From contig NW_013654796.1 of the NCBI RefSeq assembly GCF_000499385.1, positions 798 through 64,797 of the forward strand: 64,000 nt of DNA, given 5' to 3'. Under the pieces are notes generated by a model. It did not search any database, was not told the DNA's origin, and was given only the letters and a program-made list of their open reading frames with translations. The stretch comes from Eimeria necatrix (taxonomy: Eukaryota; Apicomplexa; Conoidasida; Eucoccidiorida; Eimeriidae). The translations under genes and the position numbers were made by a program. Of this stretch, positions 1 through 16,587 are shown piece after piece. The stretch's first letter is position 1. Each line of letters opens with the position of its first letter.

Positions 1-219
1 TAAACGACGTCGTGCAGCGCGAAGGCCCCGGGGGGGGGGCCCAGGGGGGCCCCCAGGGCGGGGGGCCCCCCTGCCGCCGCACCCAGCGGAACACGTTCAC
101 CCGCGAGCCGTGAGACCCGCAGTCAATCACCACCCCGTAGTCCACCGCCGGGGGGGCCCCCAGGAGGGGCCCCAGGGGGGCCCCCACCGAACCCCACGCA
201 GCCAACACCGCCCACCCCG

Positions 220-254
<35 letters not shown>

Positions 255-625
255 CAGCCCCAGCCCCGCTCCAGCCACAACGGCAAGGGGCCCCGCCCGG
301 GGGCCCCCGCGACGCGCCCCGGGGGGGCCCCCTCGAACGCGCAAACCCAGCTGCTGCCTTCCGCCGCGCGGGGGCCCCGGGGGGCCCCCCCCCACGGCCA
401 CCACCCACGGAGGCCCCACCGGGGGGCCCCCAAACACCACCACTGACCCCACCAGGGGGACCCCGAGGGGGGCCCCGAGGGGGGCCCCCCGGGGGGCCCC
501 TCAGGCTGCGGGGGAGAGTCCGGGGCCGCCACGTAGCTGCGAGCGGCCTCCGCAGAAGCAGACCGCCGCCAAGACCATGAGGGGGCCCCCCGACGGGGGC
601 CCCTGGAGAAGACCCGCGGGGCCAT
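1..625 (-). CDS. GDA1/CD39-family apyrase (ENTPD4/7-like), 5' part
   Basis: Partial gene running off the left edge. The reading frame is open from an ATG at 625 down to base 1. After a Gly/Pro-rich N-terminus (about 120 residues) comes a leucine run (from the CAG tract near 220-252) followed by SGWAVLAAWGS, which would form a single membrane anchor. About 20 residues later comes VDYGVVIDCGSHGSR then VNVFRW, which fits apyrase conserved region 1 (DxGSxxSR...Y/FxW), the phosphate-binding loop of ENTPD enzymes. The form VIDCGS resembles the Golgi/lysosomal ENTPD4/7 branch more than secreted apicomplexan NTPases. Family role: hydrolysis of nucleoside di- and triphosphates in the secretory lumen, with an N-terminal anchor. 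The third residue of the loop is His instead of the usual Ser/Thr. ACR2-5 lie outside the window. The GGGGCCCC stretch after VRRQ is probably intron. Family call is good; start codon and subfamily are inferred. Confidence 0.72.
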
Positions 626-1300
626 GGAGGTGGGGGCCCCTCGGGGACGCGGGGGCCCCTCACGGCTGCATGCAGGGAAGACGCGGGACGGCACCAGTGC
701 GTCGGAACGCCCCCCTCATCCTGGCCGTCGGGAACGCCGATCGGGGCCCCCAGGGGCCCAAACGCCGGCCAAAGCCGAACAAATATGAAAAATAAGGGGC
801 TTTGGAGTTTTTAATTCGCTCAAAGGGCCAAAAAAGCGCGAAAAATGGACAAGTCCGCGCGGTTCTGCATGCTGGCAAGGGCAGCGCCCGCGAGCTGGCA
901 AGCAGGGGGGAACTTCTGGCCGTCGAAAAACGGAAACTTCGCGTTATTCCGCAGCGATCTTTAATTAAACACAATTCAGAAAGCTGCAGCAGCGCGGGAG
1001 CCGCAGATTCCCCCGTGCTGCCGCTGCGCCAAGTCCCACGCGTGAGCACAACGAGCGGCACAGCGGTGTCTCACGGCCGCCCTCGCTGCTTCTCTTTCGC
1101 AATCCTCGCCGCCGCTTCGCGAAAATAACGCAAAAAAAAGCTGAAATAAATCATTTGAGAGCCAGTGCTGGCGGCGGAAGGCGTGATCGGCGCGGACTTG
1201 AACGCAGCGAGCGCGTACACTCCGCGGCAACTTGAACGCCGCGGCCTCCAGCCTCGAGATCCGCTCCTGTCCGCCTTCTTTTCGCGCTTTTCTTTCTCGA
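626..1300. other. No recognisable gene
   Basis: Upstream flank of the apyrase. Several short overlapping ORFs exist on both strands but none shows a family motif. Promoter elements could not be identified. Confidence 0.4.
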
Positions 1301-1310
1301 ATTGGAAACA

Positions 1311-2087
1311 ATGCAAGTAATATATTTTCGCGCGTTCGCGTTGGCGGGGGTTCTGCTGCTTCCCGCCGCGGATTCCCGCGGCGGTTCTGCCGAGTCTCGA
1401 CTGCAGCAGCTGCAGCAGCTGCAGCAGCAGCGCGCAGGTCGGTGTTCCCCGGGCTTTCGCAGCGATCCAAAGGCCGAAATAATCCCAAATGGAGTTTAAC
1501 AGATCCTGCAAAAACGAGAAGGCTCCGAAAAAGAGGGGCGGCGGCGCTGCGAATGGAACAAAGTACGCTGGCCGTTCAGGTTTCGTGCAACTCGAGCTTT
1601 CAGTGCGTTTCCGCCAGCCGACGAAGACGTGAGGAAGCAACAAATTCAATAATGCAAAATTGAAAACGAATTCTTCTTCGTTTTCCGCAGTCTTCCTCTG
1701 CAGCAGAAGAACTGCCCCAGGTGACGCAGCTCGAAACCTGAACTTGAATTTCTTGTGTGCAGGCTCGGGGCATCCGGGGGGGGTTTGTGTCTTTTTTTCG
1801 CCCTTTTTTGCTTTTTTTTATTTATTAGAAGTAATTAATTCATTTTTTGTTCTTATTTTCGAATTTGTTTGTTCGCACGCAGGACTTTCCCGAGATGAAG
1901 GAAGCGGTGGAGAAGCTGTACAGCCGCGCCGAGGGTCTGCGTCTGGTGTCTGGGCGGCCTGAAATTGCAAATCTGAGTAAATAAAGACTTTCATTTTTAT
2001 TTTGTTTTTATTTTCTTCAACTCCAAAGCCCAGGCGACCTCGAAGCCTCCCTTTCGAGGCTGGAGGCGCTGCTGCGGTGAGAAGTTT
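1311..2087 (+). CDS. Possible small spliced gene with signal-peptide-like start
   Basis: Weak model, product not recognised. An ATG at 1311 begins MQVIYFRAFALAGVLLLPAA, which has the shape of a signal peptide, followed by Gln/Leu repeats up to a possible donor near 1436. Downstream, a good acceptor (cacgcag) precedes an exon at about 1882-1974 reading DFPEMKEAVEKLYSRAEG and ending PEIANLS at donor GTAAAT. The next acceptor (cccag) opens an in-phase exon of about 50 bases, DLEASLSRLEALLR, ending at GTGAGA near 2079. The last two exons join in phase and give an amphipathic coiled-coil-like peptide, the best evidence for a real gene. The link between the signal-like exon and the coiled-coil exons is not shown by phase. 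Further CAG-rich exons may follow to 2.6 kb. Confidence 0.3.
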
Positions 2088-2679
2088 CCTTCAAGTTTCT
2101 GCTGCTTTCCGCAAACTCGAGGGGCGCAGAGGGCCGCCAGCTGCTGCTGCTGCCGCTGCAGAGCAGCAGCAGCAGCAAGAGGCTGCTGCTGCCGCAGAGG
2201 CAGAGCAGCAGCAGCCGCAAGAGGCTGCTGCGGCCACCGCTGCAGAGCAGCAGCAGGAGCAAGAGGCTGCTGCTGCTGAAGAAGGCCCCTGAGCTGCAGC
2301 AGCAGCAAAGCAGCAGCAAAGCAGCAGCAAAGCAGCAGCAAAGCAGCAGCAAGTCCGTCCCCAGCCAAAGTGTCGAACTTGAAATGAACTGCAGTCAGCA
2401 GCAGCGCCAAAAAGCCCTGCATGCAGCTGCATGCAAAAAGACAAATAAACCCTGAGGGTTTCCCAGGGGGTTTTCTAAAAGTCCAGAGGGGCCTTCGGGC
2501 CGCAGCTGCTGCCCGCTGCAGCTGGACCATTCAAATGGCTTTTTTGCCTGCTGCAGCTGCAGCAGCAGCTGCAGCAGCAGCAGCAGCAGCAGTAGGCCCC
2601 TCTGGCCCCGGGCTCTTTCTAGCCCGCCAGGAGGCACAAAGGAGCTCTACGGGGCCCCCCCAGGGTCCCTAAAAGGGCT

Positions 2680-2757
2680 TCCTGGGGCCCCCTGGGGCCC
2701 CCTGGGGCCCCCTGGGGCCCCCTGGGGCCCCCTGGGGCCCCCTGGGGCCCCCTGGGC
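2680..2757. repeat. 10-bp tandem repeat, ggggccccct
   Basis: About eight near-perfect head-to-tail copies of a decamer whose GGGGCCCC core is its own reverse complement. It lies just beyond the 3' end of the MTR3 gene. Confidence 0.9.
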
Positions 2758-2942
2758 CCTCTGGGGGCCCCCAGAGCTCTCCCTCAAGGCCGCTGGCCGC
2801 GGCCTCTGGCCCCTGGCCCACCCAGAGGCCCTCTAGGGGCCCCCGAGGCCCAGGGGCCCCACCCCGGGGGCCCCCCCTGAGGGGCCCCCCTGTGGGTCCC
2901 GGGGGCCCCTGAGGGCGCGGGGGCCCCCGGGGGGCCCCGGGC

Positions 2943-3673
2943 TCAGTGGGGCCCCTCGCTCGCGGGCCTTTTGGGGCTCGAGAAGTCCGGGAGGGCCCCC
3001 GGGGCCTTTGCTGCGAAGGCCCTTTTCAAACAAGTCCGAACTTCGCGGCCAATTTCCCCACAAGCAGCTTCGCAGAGACTGAACAGCTGCGCGCATGCAC
3101 CAGGTGTACGTACACCCCACGCACTGCAGCAGCAGCAGCAGCAGCAGCAGCGGCAGCAGCAGCGGGACCAACGGAGAAGCAGCAAGGCCCCCAAGGGGCC
3201 CCAGGGCGCCCCAACGCGCCCCCAGGGGCCCCCAGGGGCCCCCAGGGGCCCCCAGGGGCCCCCAGGGGCCCCCAGGGGTTCCCAGGGGCCCCCAGGGGCC
3301 CCCAGGGGGCCCCAGGGGGCCCCAGGGGCCCCCAGGGGGCCCCTGGTGTTGCGTAGTACCTGTTCTCCGGAGGGCCCGGCGATGAGGGGGCCCCTGCAGT
3401 GAAGACAACAAATGGAGTTGAGGGCGGGACAGAAGCCCACGTGAATGGCGGTGAAGTCCGCGAAGTGTCTGTACACCGCGTACTCCTGCAGCCCCACACG
3501 CCCCACGCGCTCTGCTGCTGCAGCAGCAGCAGCGGCAGCAGCAGCAGCAGCGGCAGCAGCAGCAGCAGCGGCGGCGGCAGCAGCGGCAGCAGCGGTGCTT
3601 ACAGAGGCGTCGAGGTCCAGGCACACGGCCTGGTGAGGAGTCCCGCTGCTGTCTTTGTAGGTGAAGGCGAACT

Positions 3674-3716
<43 letters not shown>

Positions 3717-3829
3717 AGCAGCTGCTTCTCGAGCTCCACAACACGCGGAGAAGGCGCATGCTTAAGAGCCCTCTGCATGCATGCATGTTGCGTCGGCCTT
3801 GGCGGCCGGCTGAGTTGCTGGCAGCAGCA

Positions 3830-3880
<51 letters not shown>

Positions 3881-4373
3881 GCCGCACCGCAGAAGCCCCC
3901 GTGATGATGTCGTGACACTCCACGCCCGCGTCTGCCAGGGCCAATCCCGCGCAAGTCAGCGCAGCAGCCAGCGCCCCTGCGGTGTACGTACACCCCACAG
4001 CTGCTGCAGCTTCTCTGCGGTCTACGTACACCCCACAGCTGCTGCAGCCTCTCTGCGGTGTACGTACACCCCACAGCTGCTGCAGCACCCCACAGCTGCT
4101 GCAGCTTCTCTGCGGTGTACGTACACCCCACAGCTGCTGCAGCACCCCACAACTGCTGCAGCATTATTTGCGGTGTACGTACACCCCACAGCTGCTGCAG
4201 CATTTTCTGGGGTGTATGTACACCTCACAGCTGCTGCGTCAGTTTGGACTTCCTTTTTTTCGCGAAGCGAAAAAGAAAATAAAAAACGAACTTCGAAAAC
4301 GCCAAATAAACAAATAAACAATCAATAAAACAACAAACAAATTAATTAATTAATTAATTAATTATTGATCTAT

Positions 4374-4425
<52 letters not shown>

Positions 4426-4604
4426 ATAGTTGTTTTGCTTCTCCGAGAAGCAAAGAGCAAACAAAGCCCAAACGGAGTTCAAACAAACGCCAAAAAGCAA
4501 ATAAAGAGTCCAACAAAAGGCAGCAAATCATTTATTATTTATTATTTATTTATTATTTATTTATTTATTTATTATTTATTTATTTATTTATTATTTATTT
4601 ATTT

Positions 4605-4636
<32 letters not shown>

Positions 4637-5655
4637 TTATTTTTCACCTCCGTCTTCTTCGAGAAACATAAAAGAAACCTCCAAGACGCTCTTGGGGTAG
4701 CGCTCGAGCAGCACGCAGCTGTCGAGGGCCTGGTGCAGCAGCAGCAGAAGCTGCTCCTGCGTTTCGCCCTGCAGCAGCAGCAGCAAAACCCTTTTTTATT
4801 CGCTCTTTTAGGGTTTAACCCTCTTTTTATTCGCTCTTTTAGGGTTTAGCAGCTTCTACTCTTCCCCCGCTGTTTGCCTGTTCTTTGCTGCCTTTTTGCT
4901 TTTCTTTTTCCGCCCTTTTTGGCCGGCTGCAGCGACCCAAACCCTAAACCCTAAACCCTCGCTGCTCCTTCCGGAAACCCTAAACCCTAAACCCTCGCTG
5001 CTCCTTCCGGAAACCCTAAACCCTCGCTGCTGGAAACCCTAAACCCTCGCTGCTCGGCACTTCGGAAACCCTAAACCCTCGCTGCTCGGCACTTCGGAAA
5101 CCCTAAACCCTCGCTGCTCGCTCCGGAAACCCTAAACCCTCGCTGCTCCCTCCCAACTCCCTAAACCCTAAACCCTAAACCCTCGCTGCTGCAAACCCTA
5201 AACCCTCACCGCGTCCGCGCTGCTGCGCTGGAAGAAGGGGGAACTTCTGAAGTCCACTTTTATAAACCCTCGGTCTTGCAAGTCGCTGCGGCCGGCAGAC
5301 CGCGGCCCGAAGCTGCGTAAACCCCCAACGCTTATTCCCCCATTTAGGGTTTAGGGTTTAGGGTTTAGGGCGGGGGTCTAGGGTTTGGGGTTTAGGGTTT
5401 AGGGTGGGGGTCTAGGGGTTGGAGTTTGGGGCTAGGGCCTAGGGTTTCGGGTTGAGGCTTAGCGTTAGGGTTAAGGGTTTAGGGTTTGGGGTTTAGGGTT
5501 TAGGGTTAGGGTTTAGGGTTTAGGGTTTGGGGGCTCACATGGCGCAGTAGACTTTGGTGTTTCCCACGGAGACAAACGCAGAGCCAGAGGCGCTGCCGAG
5601 GGAAAGGGTTTGGAGGTCTGCAGCAGCACTTTCAGAAGCAGCAGCAGATGTTCAA

Positions 5656-5740
<85 letters not shown>

Positions 5741-6020
5741 AAGGAGCTGCAGGGCCGCGCAGGGCTGCTGCGCGACTAGAGGGTGCTCGTGGTTCGAGCC
5801 TAGGGTTTAGGGTTACTGAGGGTTTAGGGTTTTTTAACCCTAAACCCTAGGGTTTAGGGATATTGAGAGCTAGGGTTTAGGGTTACTTGGCCTAGGGTTT
5901 AGAGGCACTCAGGCCTAGGGTTTAGGGCTTAGGGTTTAGGGTTTAGGGTTTGTGGCTGCCTACGCATGGGCCGGACTTCTTCAGGAAGCCTCCCGTCCCT
6001 CCTCCTGCCATTCACAAAGG

Positions 6021-6065
<45 letters not shown>

Positions 6066-6144
6066 GGGGGGGCAGCAGCGAGAGTGTGCCTGTGAAGGCT
6101 GCGGGGCCTGGGGGCCCCGCGGCCTCGAGGCCCCAGCCAAGCAT
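2943..6144 (-). CDS. MTR3: Exosome RNase PH-domain subunit MTR3/EXOSC6
   Basis: Complete eight-exon model on the minus strand: 6144-5964, 5617-5539, 5312-5210, 4768-4648, 3976-3888, 3671-3603, 3485-3360, 3086-2943. All phases join and give 303 residues (human EXOSC6 is about 272). Diagnostic blocks run in family order: RRRDGRLPEEVRP; GSAFVSVGNTKVYC; FGPRSAGR; GFIKVDFRSSPF; LLERYPKSVLEVSF; EEDGGALAAAL; LALADAGVECHDIITG; FCPALNSICCL; and a C-terminal helix LFSLCEAACGEIGREV. The LALADAGVE block and the following region match MTR3/EXOSC6 better than RRP41. The protein should be one of six ring subunits of the RNA exosome, in nucleus and cytoplasm, structural rather than catalytic. A Ser homopolymer sits before the first conserved block. 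The start at 6144 is the nearest in-frame Met; an upstream Leu/Cys-rich extension is open but unlikely. Introns are filled with repeats. Confidence 0.85.
3188..3345. repeat. 10-bp tandem repeat, aggggccccc, in MTR3 intron 7
   Basis: Around fourteen copies of a decamer with GGGGCCCC core, slightly degenerate, filling most of the last MTR3 intron (3087-3359). Confidence 0.9.
3495..3890. repeat. CAG microsatellites in MTR3 introns 5 and 6
   Basis: Interrupted (CAG)n tracts near 3521-3595, 3672-3722 and 3822-3882. Read in the gene's direction they are CTG runs that end directly at exon acceptors (ctgctgcag|TTC at 3671). Confidence 0.9.
3977..4235. repeat. Palindrome-containing satellite in MTR3 intron 4
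   Basis: Six or so copies of a unit built from the palindrome GGTGTACGTACACC followed by ccacagctgctgcag, at spacings of about 36-60 bases. Single copies of the TGTACGTACA core recur near 3105 (intron 7) and 10750. Confidence 0.85.
4335..4645. repeat. ATTA / TTTA tandem repeats
   Basis: An attaatta array (about 4340-4365), a long TTTA run (about 4371-4425) and a second TTTA/TTATTA array (about 4529-4641). The last ends next to the MTR3 exon 4 donor at 4648. Confidence 0.9.
4780..5209. repeat. AAACCCT telomere-like array in MTR3 intron 3
   Basis: AAACCCT units singly or in short runs, spaced by a repeated spacer of the type cgctgctccttccgg or cgctgctcggcacttcgg. Near 4795-4850 there is a duplicated ttattcgctcttttagggttt block. 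The array ends against the exon 3 donor at 5210. Confidence 0.9.
5335..5531. repeat. TTTAGGG telomere-like array in MTR3 intron 2
   Basis: Degenerate TTTAGGG units in the opposite orientation to the array in intron 3. Variants such as ggggtctagggtt and tttggggtttag are common, as expected for decayed interstitial telomeric sequence. Confidence 0.9.
5803..5953. repeat. Telomere-like units with an inverted junction, MTR3 intron 1
   Basis: Scattered TTTAGGG units. At 5819-5848 AGGGTTTAGGGTT, a TTTT spacer and AACCCTAAACCCT form a perfect 13-bp inverted repeat, the same head-to-head orientation as a telomere-telomere joint. Confidence 0.9.
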
Positions 6145-6520
6145 AGCCCTCGTGGGCCCCGAAGAGCAGCAGCAGCAGCAGCAAAAGCAGCAGCAGCGCA
6201 GCAGCAAAGCAGCAGCAAGCAGCAGCAAGCAGCAGCAAGCAGCAGCAAAGAGAAAAGAAGCAAAAAAGACCTTTTTGGAATTAACTGGAGGCAAACTGCG
6301 GAGAAGGGAAGTGAGCAGGCTGCGCGGAGCTGCGCATACACCCCAACTCCCGCCTCTCGCCCGCGAACTCCGCGAAAACTGCAATTAAATGAAAAATGAA
6401 TTAAATTGAATTAATTAAAAAGAAAAAAGGAAAACAAATTGAGGCAAAGGGCTCAAAAGGAGAAGAAAAGGCCGCAAACGCAGCTGCAGCCGCGGGGGCC
6501 CCCAGCCATTGTGAGCGCCT
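6145..6520. promoter_or_regulatory. Upstream interval between MTR3 and the plus-strand gene
   Basis: The MTR3 gene reads leftward from 6144 and the large gene reads rightward from about 6.5-6.9 kb, so this interval should hold both promoters. It starts with CAG repeats and becomes AT-rich at 6375-6450. No defined element can be named. Confidence 0.35.
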
Positions 6521-6934
6521 CGCCGTGGGGCCGCGGGGGGCGCCGCCGCGCTGCCTAGGGGCCCCTCTGTGCCGTTTTTGGGATTTTCGCGGACAACTTC
6601 GAATAATAAAAAGAAATAAAAGGGTTTTGGGGCTTTATTTGGCGTTTAAAGGGCTCCAGGCGGCGGCGCGGAGGCTGGGGGCCCCACCCGCGGCGCAGGG
6701 TGGTGCAGCGGGGGCCCCCACCGCCGACTGGGGGCCCCCAGTTTCCGCAGACCCAAACTGGACTTATTTGCTGCTGCTGCTGTCTTTGAAATGGCTGCAG
6801 CTTTCCGAACTTCAGGGGCCCCCTGCTGCTGCTTTTCGCGCCTTTTCGTGCTGCAGCAAGACCCCCAACTTGCCCCCTAACCCCTTTTTGCTGCTGCCCC
6901 AGGGGCCCCCCGCCCGGCCCCTGCCGCCCCACTT

Positions 6935-13278
<6,344 letters not shown>

Positions 13279-13283
13279 GTGCC

Positions 13284-13330
13284 CCAAACCCTAAACCCTA
13301 AACCCTAAACCCTAAACCCTAAACCCTACC
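13284..13330. repeat. AAACCCT array
   Basis: About six perfect units immediately after the putative donor at 13278, in the opposite orientation to the array in the preceding intron. Confidence 0.92.
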
Positions 13331-13379
13331 TGGGCCTTGGGGGCCCTTCGCCTCTCGCTGGCCGCCGCAGTGTCTCTGT

Positions 13380-13560
13380 CTCTCCGCTGTCTCTTCAACT
13401 TCTTTCTCTCTTTTTATATTTTCTTCTTTTTTATTTTCCATCTTTTTGTTTTATTTTTCTTTTTATCTTTTATTTTTCGTCTCTATCTTTTTGTCCTTTA
13501 TTTCCTTTCTTTTCTTATTTTTGCTTTTTGTCTCTACCTCGGTTTGGCGTCTCTTTCCAC
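13380..13560. repeat. Long pyrimidine tract
   Basis: About 180 bases that are overwhelmingly T and C on the plus strand (purine-rich on the other). It lies between the telomere-like array and the GCTA array. It could be part of a large intron or mark the end of the preceding gene. Confidence 0.8.
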
Positions 13561-13569
13561 TTAGCCCCG

Positions 13570-13752
13570 GAGCAGCTAGCTAGCTAGCTCGCTAGCTCGC
13601 TAGCTAGCTAGCTAGCAGCTAGCTGGCAGCTCGCTAGCTGGCAGCTCGCTAGCTAGCAGCTAGCTAGCTAGCAGCTAGCCAGCTAGCCAGCTAGCCAGCT
13701 AGCCAGCAGCTAGCCAGCCACTCAACAGCCCAGCTAGCCAGCTAGCTAGCTG
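13570..13752. repeat. GCTA/AGCT array, left copy
   Basis: Tandem tagctagc units with cagctcgctagctgg and cagccagctagc variants. AGCT and GCTAGC are self-complementary. A similar array lies at 16588-16885. Confidence 0.9.
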
Positions 13753-14209
13753 TGAGGGTTTGCTGCACGTGCCTGCTGCCTGCTGCCCGGCGCTGCTCTC
13801 AGGGGCAGCTAAACTCTCCTGCTGCGCAGCAGCACCAGCTGCAGCTGGGGGCCCCCCAGCTGGGGGCCCCCCTGGAGGGGGCCCCCCAAGAGGAGGCCCC
13901 AGCAAGGGGGGAGGGCCCCCAGCTGGGGCCCCCAGGGGGTCCCGGGGGCCCCCAGCTGCTGCCAGGGTGGGGCCCCACAGGTGCAGCTGCAGAGGGCCCC
14001 CAGGCCCTTTCAGCAGCAGCAGAGGGGCCCCCGCTGCCCCATATAGCCCAAGTGCTCAAGGTGCGCCGGCCTGCTGCTGCTGCTGCTGCTGAGGATGCTG
14101 CTGCTGCTGCTGCTGCTGCTGAGGGCGCTGCTGGACCGAAATAGCCGCTGCAGCGAGAGCTGCTAAGCTAGAGTTTGAGAGGCAGAAGAGGCAGAAACCC
14201 CTAGAGACT

Positions 14210-14261
<52 letters not shown>

Positions 14262-14417
14262 GAGAGCAGCTAAGTAGCACCGACTGAGGAGACAGCCTCA
14301 AAGGCTTGGGGCGAGGAGAAGGCGCTGCTGCCGCTTTGCTGCCGCCTGCTGCTGCTTGCTGCTGCCGCCGTTTGCCGCTGCTGCTGCTGCTGCTGCTGCT
14401 GCCGCTTGCGCGGCTGA

Positions 14418-14439
<22 letters not shown>

Positions 14440-14457
<18 letters not shown>

Positions 14458-15721
14458 AGGAGCCGTGGGGCCTGCCGCTGTTTGGGTGGCTGCTGCTGAT
14501 GCCGGAGAGCTGCTTGCTGTCTCTGTCTCTGCCGCGGGAAGAGCTGCAGCAGCAGTGGGGGGCCTCCATTTTGCTGCTGCCCTCTTTGGCCCCTTTGGCA
14601 GTCCTCAGGGCCCTTTTGTCTTTTCTTCTTTCCCACGGAATTGACCCCACAAGGGCCCCCCTGGACCTTCCTTGTCTCCCCGTGTTTGCTGCCGTCTTGG
14701 CCCCCGAGGGGCCCCCCGAGGGGCCCCCCGAGGGGCCCCTGGAGGGGCCCCCCGAGGGGCTGCCCCTGGGGGCCCTGGGGGGCCCCCCGGGGGGGGACCC
14801 CGGGGCCCGCCGCTCCTTCTCCCCCCTGGGGGGCCCCCGGGGGGCCCCCGCGACCCCCACAAGGAGCAGCAGCAGGGGGGCCCCCCTGCTGTCCTCCTCT
14901 CCACTTAAGTTGGGCAAATGCGGAAGCCCGCAGCCCGCAGCCCCTGCATGCGACGCAGGGGGCCCCCGGGGCTCACCGGGGGGCCCCCAGGGTACGGGGG
15001 GCCCCCAGGGTACAGGGCTGTGTCTCGGCCTGGGGGCCCCTGTGGGGACTCCCAGCAAACTGCGGGCCCGGGGCAGCAGCCCCCTGGGCAGCAGGGGGCC
15101 CCCCTCCAGCCCCCTGGGGCCCCCCGCAGGGGGGGCCCCCTCCACCCCTCGGAGGGGCCCCTCGGCCACCCCCAGGGGCTCCAGCCTCCCAAATGGGGGC
15201 CCCCCAACCCTCCCGCAGGGCCCCTCGACTCCCCTGAGGGGCCCCTCGACCCCGCTGAGGGGCCCCTCAGCGCTCCTGAGGGGCCCCTCGACCCCGCTGA
15301 GGGGCCCCTCGACCCCGCTGAGGGGCCCCCGGACCCCCCTGAGGGGCCCCTCGACCCCCCTGAGGGGCCCGCGGACCCCGTCGAGGGGCCCCCGGTCCGT
15401 TCGCTGCGGGCGTTTGTCCCCCCTGGGGGCCCCCCTGGGGGCCCCCCTGGGGGCCCCCCTGGGGGCCCCCCTGGGGGTTGCTGGGAGCCCGTTTCGGGGG
15501 TCTCGGGCGAACCTGTCTGTGCACCAGAGGGGGGGGCCCCCCCGGCCCTGCAGGGCCCACTTCTGCGCTGCCAGCAGCAGCTACAAAGTGGCTGTGGGGC
15601 CCCTCAAGATCTTCTTGCCGGGCCTCGAGGGGCTGCCCCTCGTCAGCAGCAAATGGGCCACTTGCAGCCTCGCAGCGCGCCGGCTGCTGCCTCTCCAGCA
15701 CTTCGCCCTGCGCCCCAGCAG

Positions 15722-15775
<54 letters not shown>

Positions 15776-16103
15776 GGCGGGGCGCGCGGCCGCTGCGCAG
15801 CAGCCGCAAGCAGCTGCGGGGGGGGGCCCCTCCCTCCCGGCCTCCCCGTCTTTGAAGAGGCCCCTCGACGCGGGGGCCCCCCCTCCCCCGAAAAGGAGGC
15901 AGCGCGGCAGCAGCAGCCAGCAGGCAGCAGCAGCGGAAGCAGCAGCAGCGGAAGCAGCAGCAGCGGAAGCAGCAGCAGCAGCAGCGGAACCAGCAGCGGC
16001 AGCGGGAGAGGGGCCCCTCCCAGGTCCTGCCCGCACTCCAAAGGAGAGGCTCGTGGCAGCACCTGCTGCAGCTGCGACTGCTGCTGCTGCCCGCGCAACA
16101 GCC

Positions 16104-16143
<40 letters not shown>

Positions 16144-16556
16144 CGGATGTGAGCGAAGCAGCAGGAAGCGCGGCGCCAGCTGCTGCGAGCAGCAGATCCT
16201 CCTCAAGGGCCCCTCGGCGAGGCCGAGCGGTGGGCCTTGCTGCTGCAGAGGCGGGGCCCCTGCCTGCTGCAGAAACCCTAAACCCTCAAACCCTAAACCC
16301 TCAGGCCCTAAACCCTCGAGCTGCACCCCCCCAAGCCCCAAATCTCCGAGTTGCAAAGACAAGAGCAAGGGCAAAGGCCGCGCCCAAAGCTGCACAGCAG
16401 CCGCAGCAAGAGCAGCAAGAGCAGCAAGAGCAGCAGCAGCAGCAGCAGCAAGAGCAGCAACAGGAGGAACTGACAGCAGCAGCAGAACCCGCCAAGAGAG
16501 CAGCACGGAAAGCAGCAGCAACAAGAAGAGGTTCAAGACGAGGCACAGGCAAATGA
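14440..16556 (+). CDS. Repeat-rich nuclear-type protein with BRCT-like C-terminal motif
   Basis: One frame is open from about 14.44 kb to a stop at 16556. It could be the 3' part of the large upstream gene or a separate gene. Non-repetitive segments: PLFGWLLLMPESCLLSLS with LRALLSFLLSHGID (14466-14650); GPLKIFLPGLEGLPLVSSKW then LLPLQHFALRP (about 15595-15715), which resembles the end of a BRCT domain (TxK...G.p.V...W......LP...F.L); and a basic PPPPKRRQR suggesting nuclear targeting. Between them lie a 7-residue repeat (consensus PSTPLRG, 15200-15400), a Gln run, Ala/Glu/Ser repeats, a telomere-like segment read as TLNPQTLNPQALNP (16272-16318) and a Lys/Arg-rich tail. GGGGCCCC blocks at 14.7-15.5 kb may be introns. 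BRCT assignment is inference. Confidence 0.45.
15200..15402. repeat. 21-bp tandem repeat
   Basis: About nine copies of a unit of the form gaggggcccctcgaccccgct. The 21-base period keeps any reading frame, giving a heptapeptide such as PSTPLRG on the plus strand. Confidence 0.9.
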
Positions 16557-16587
16557 ACTCAGCGCCTTTTGCTGCCAAGGCCCCTCT

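Noticed and set aside
3977..4235. CRISPR array
   Set aside because: Unit spacing is irregular, the spacers are themselves repeats, there are no cas genes, and the DNA is eukaryotic.
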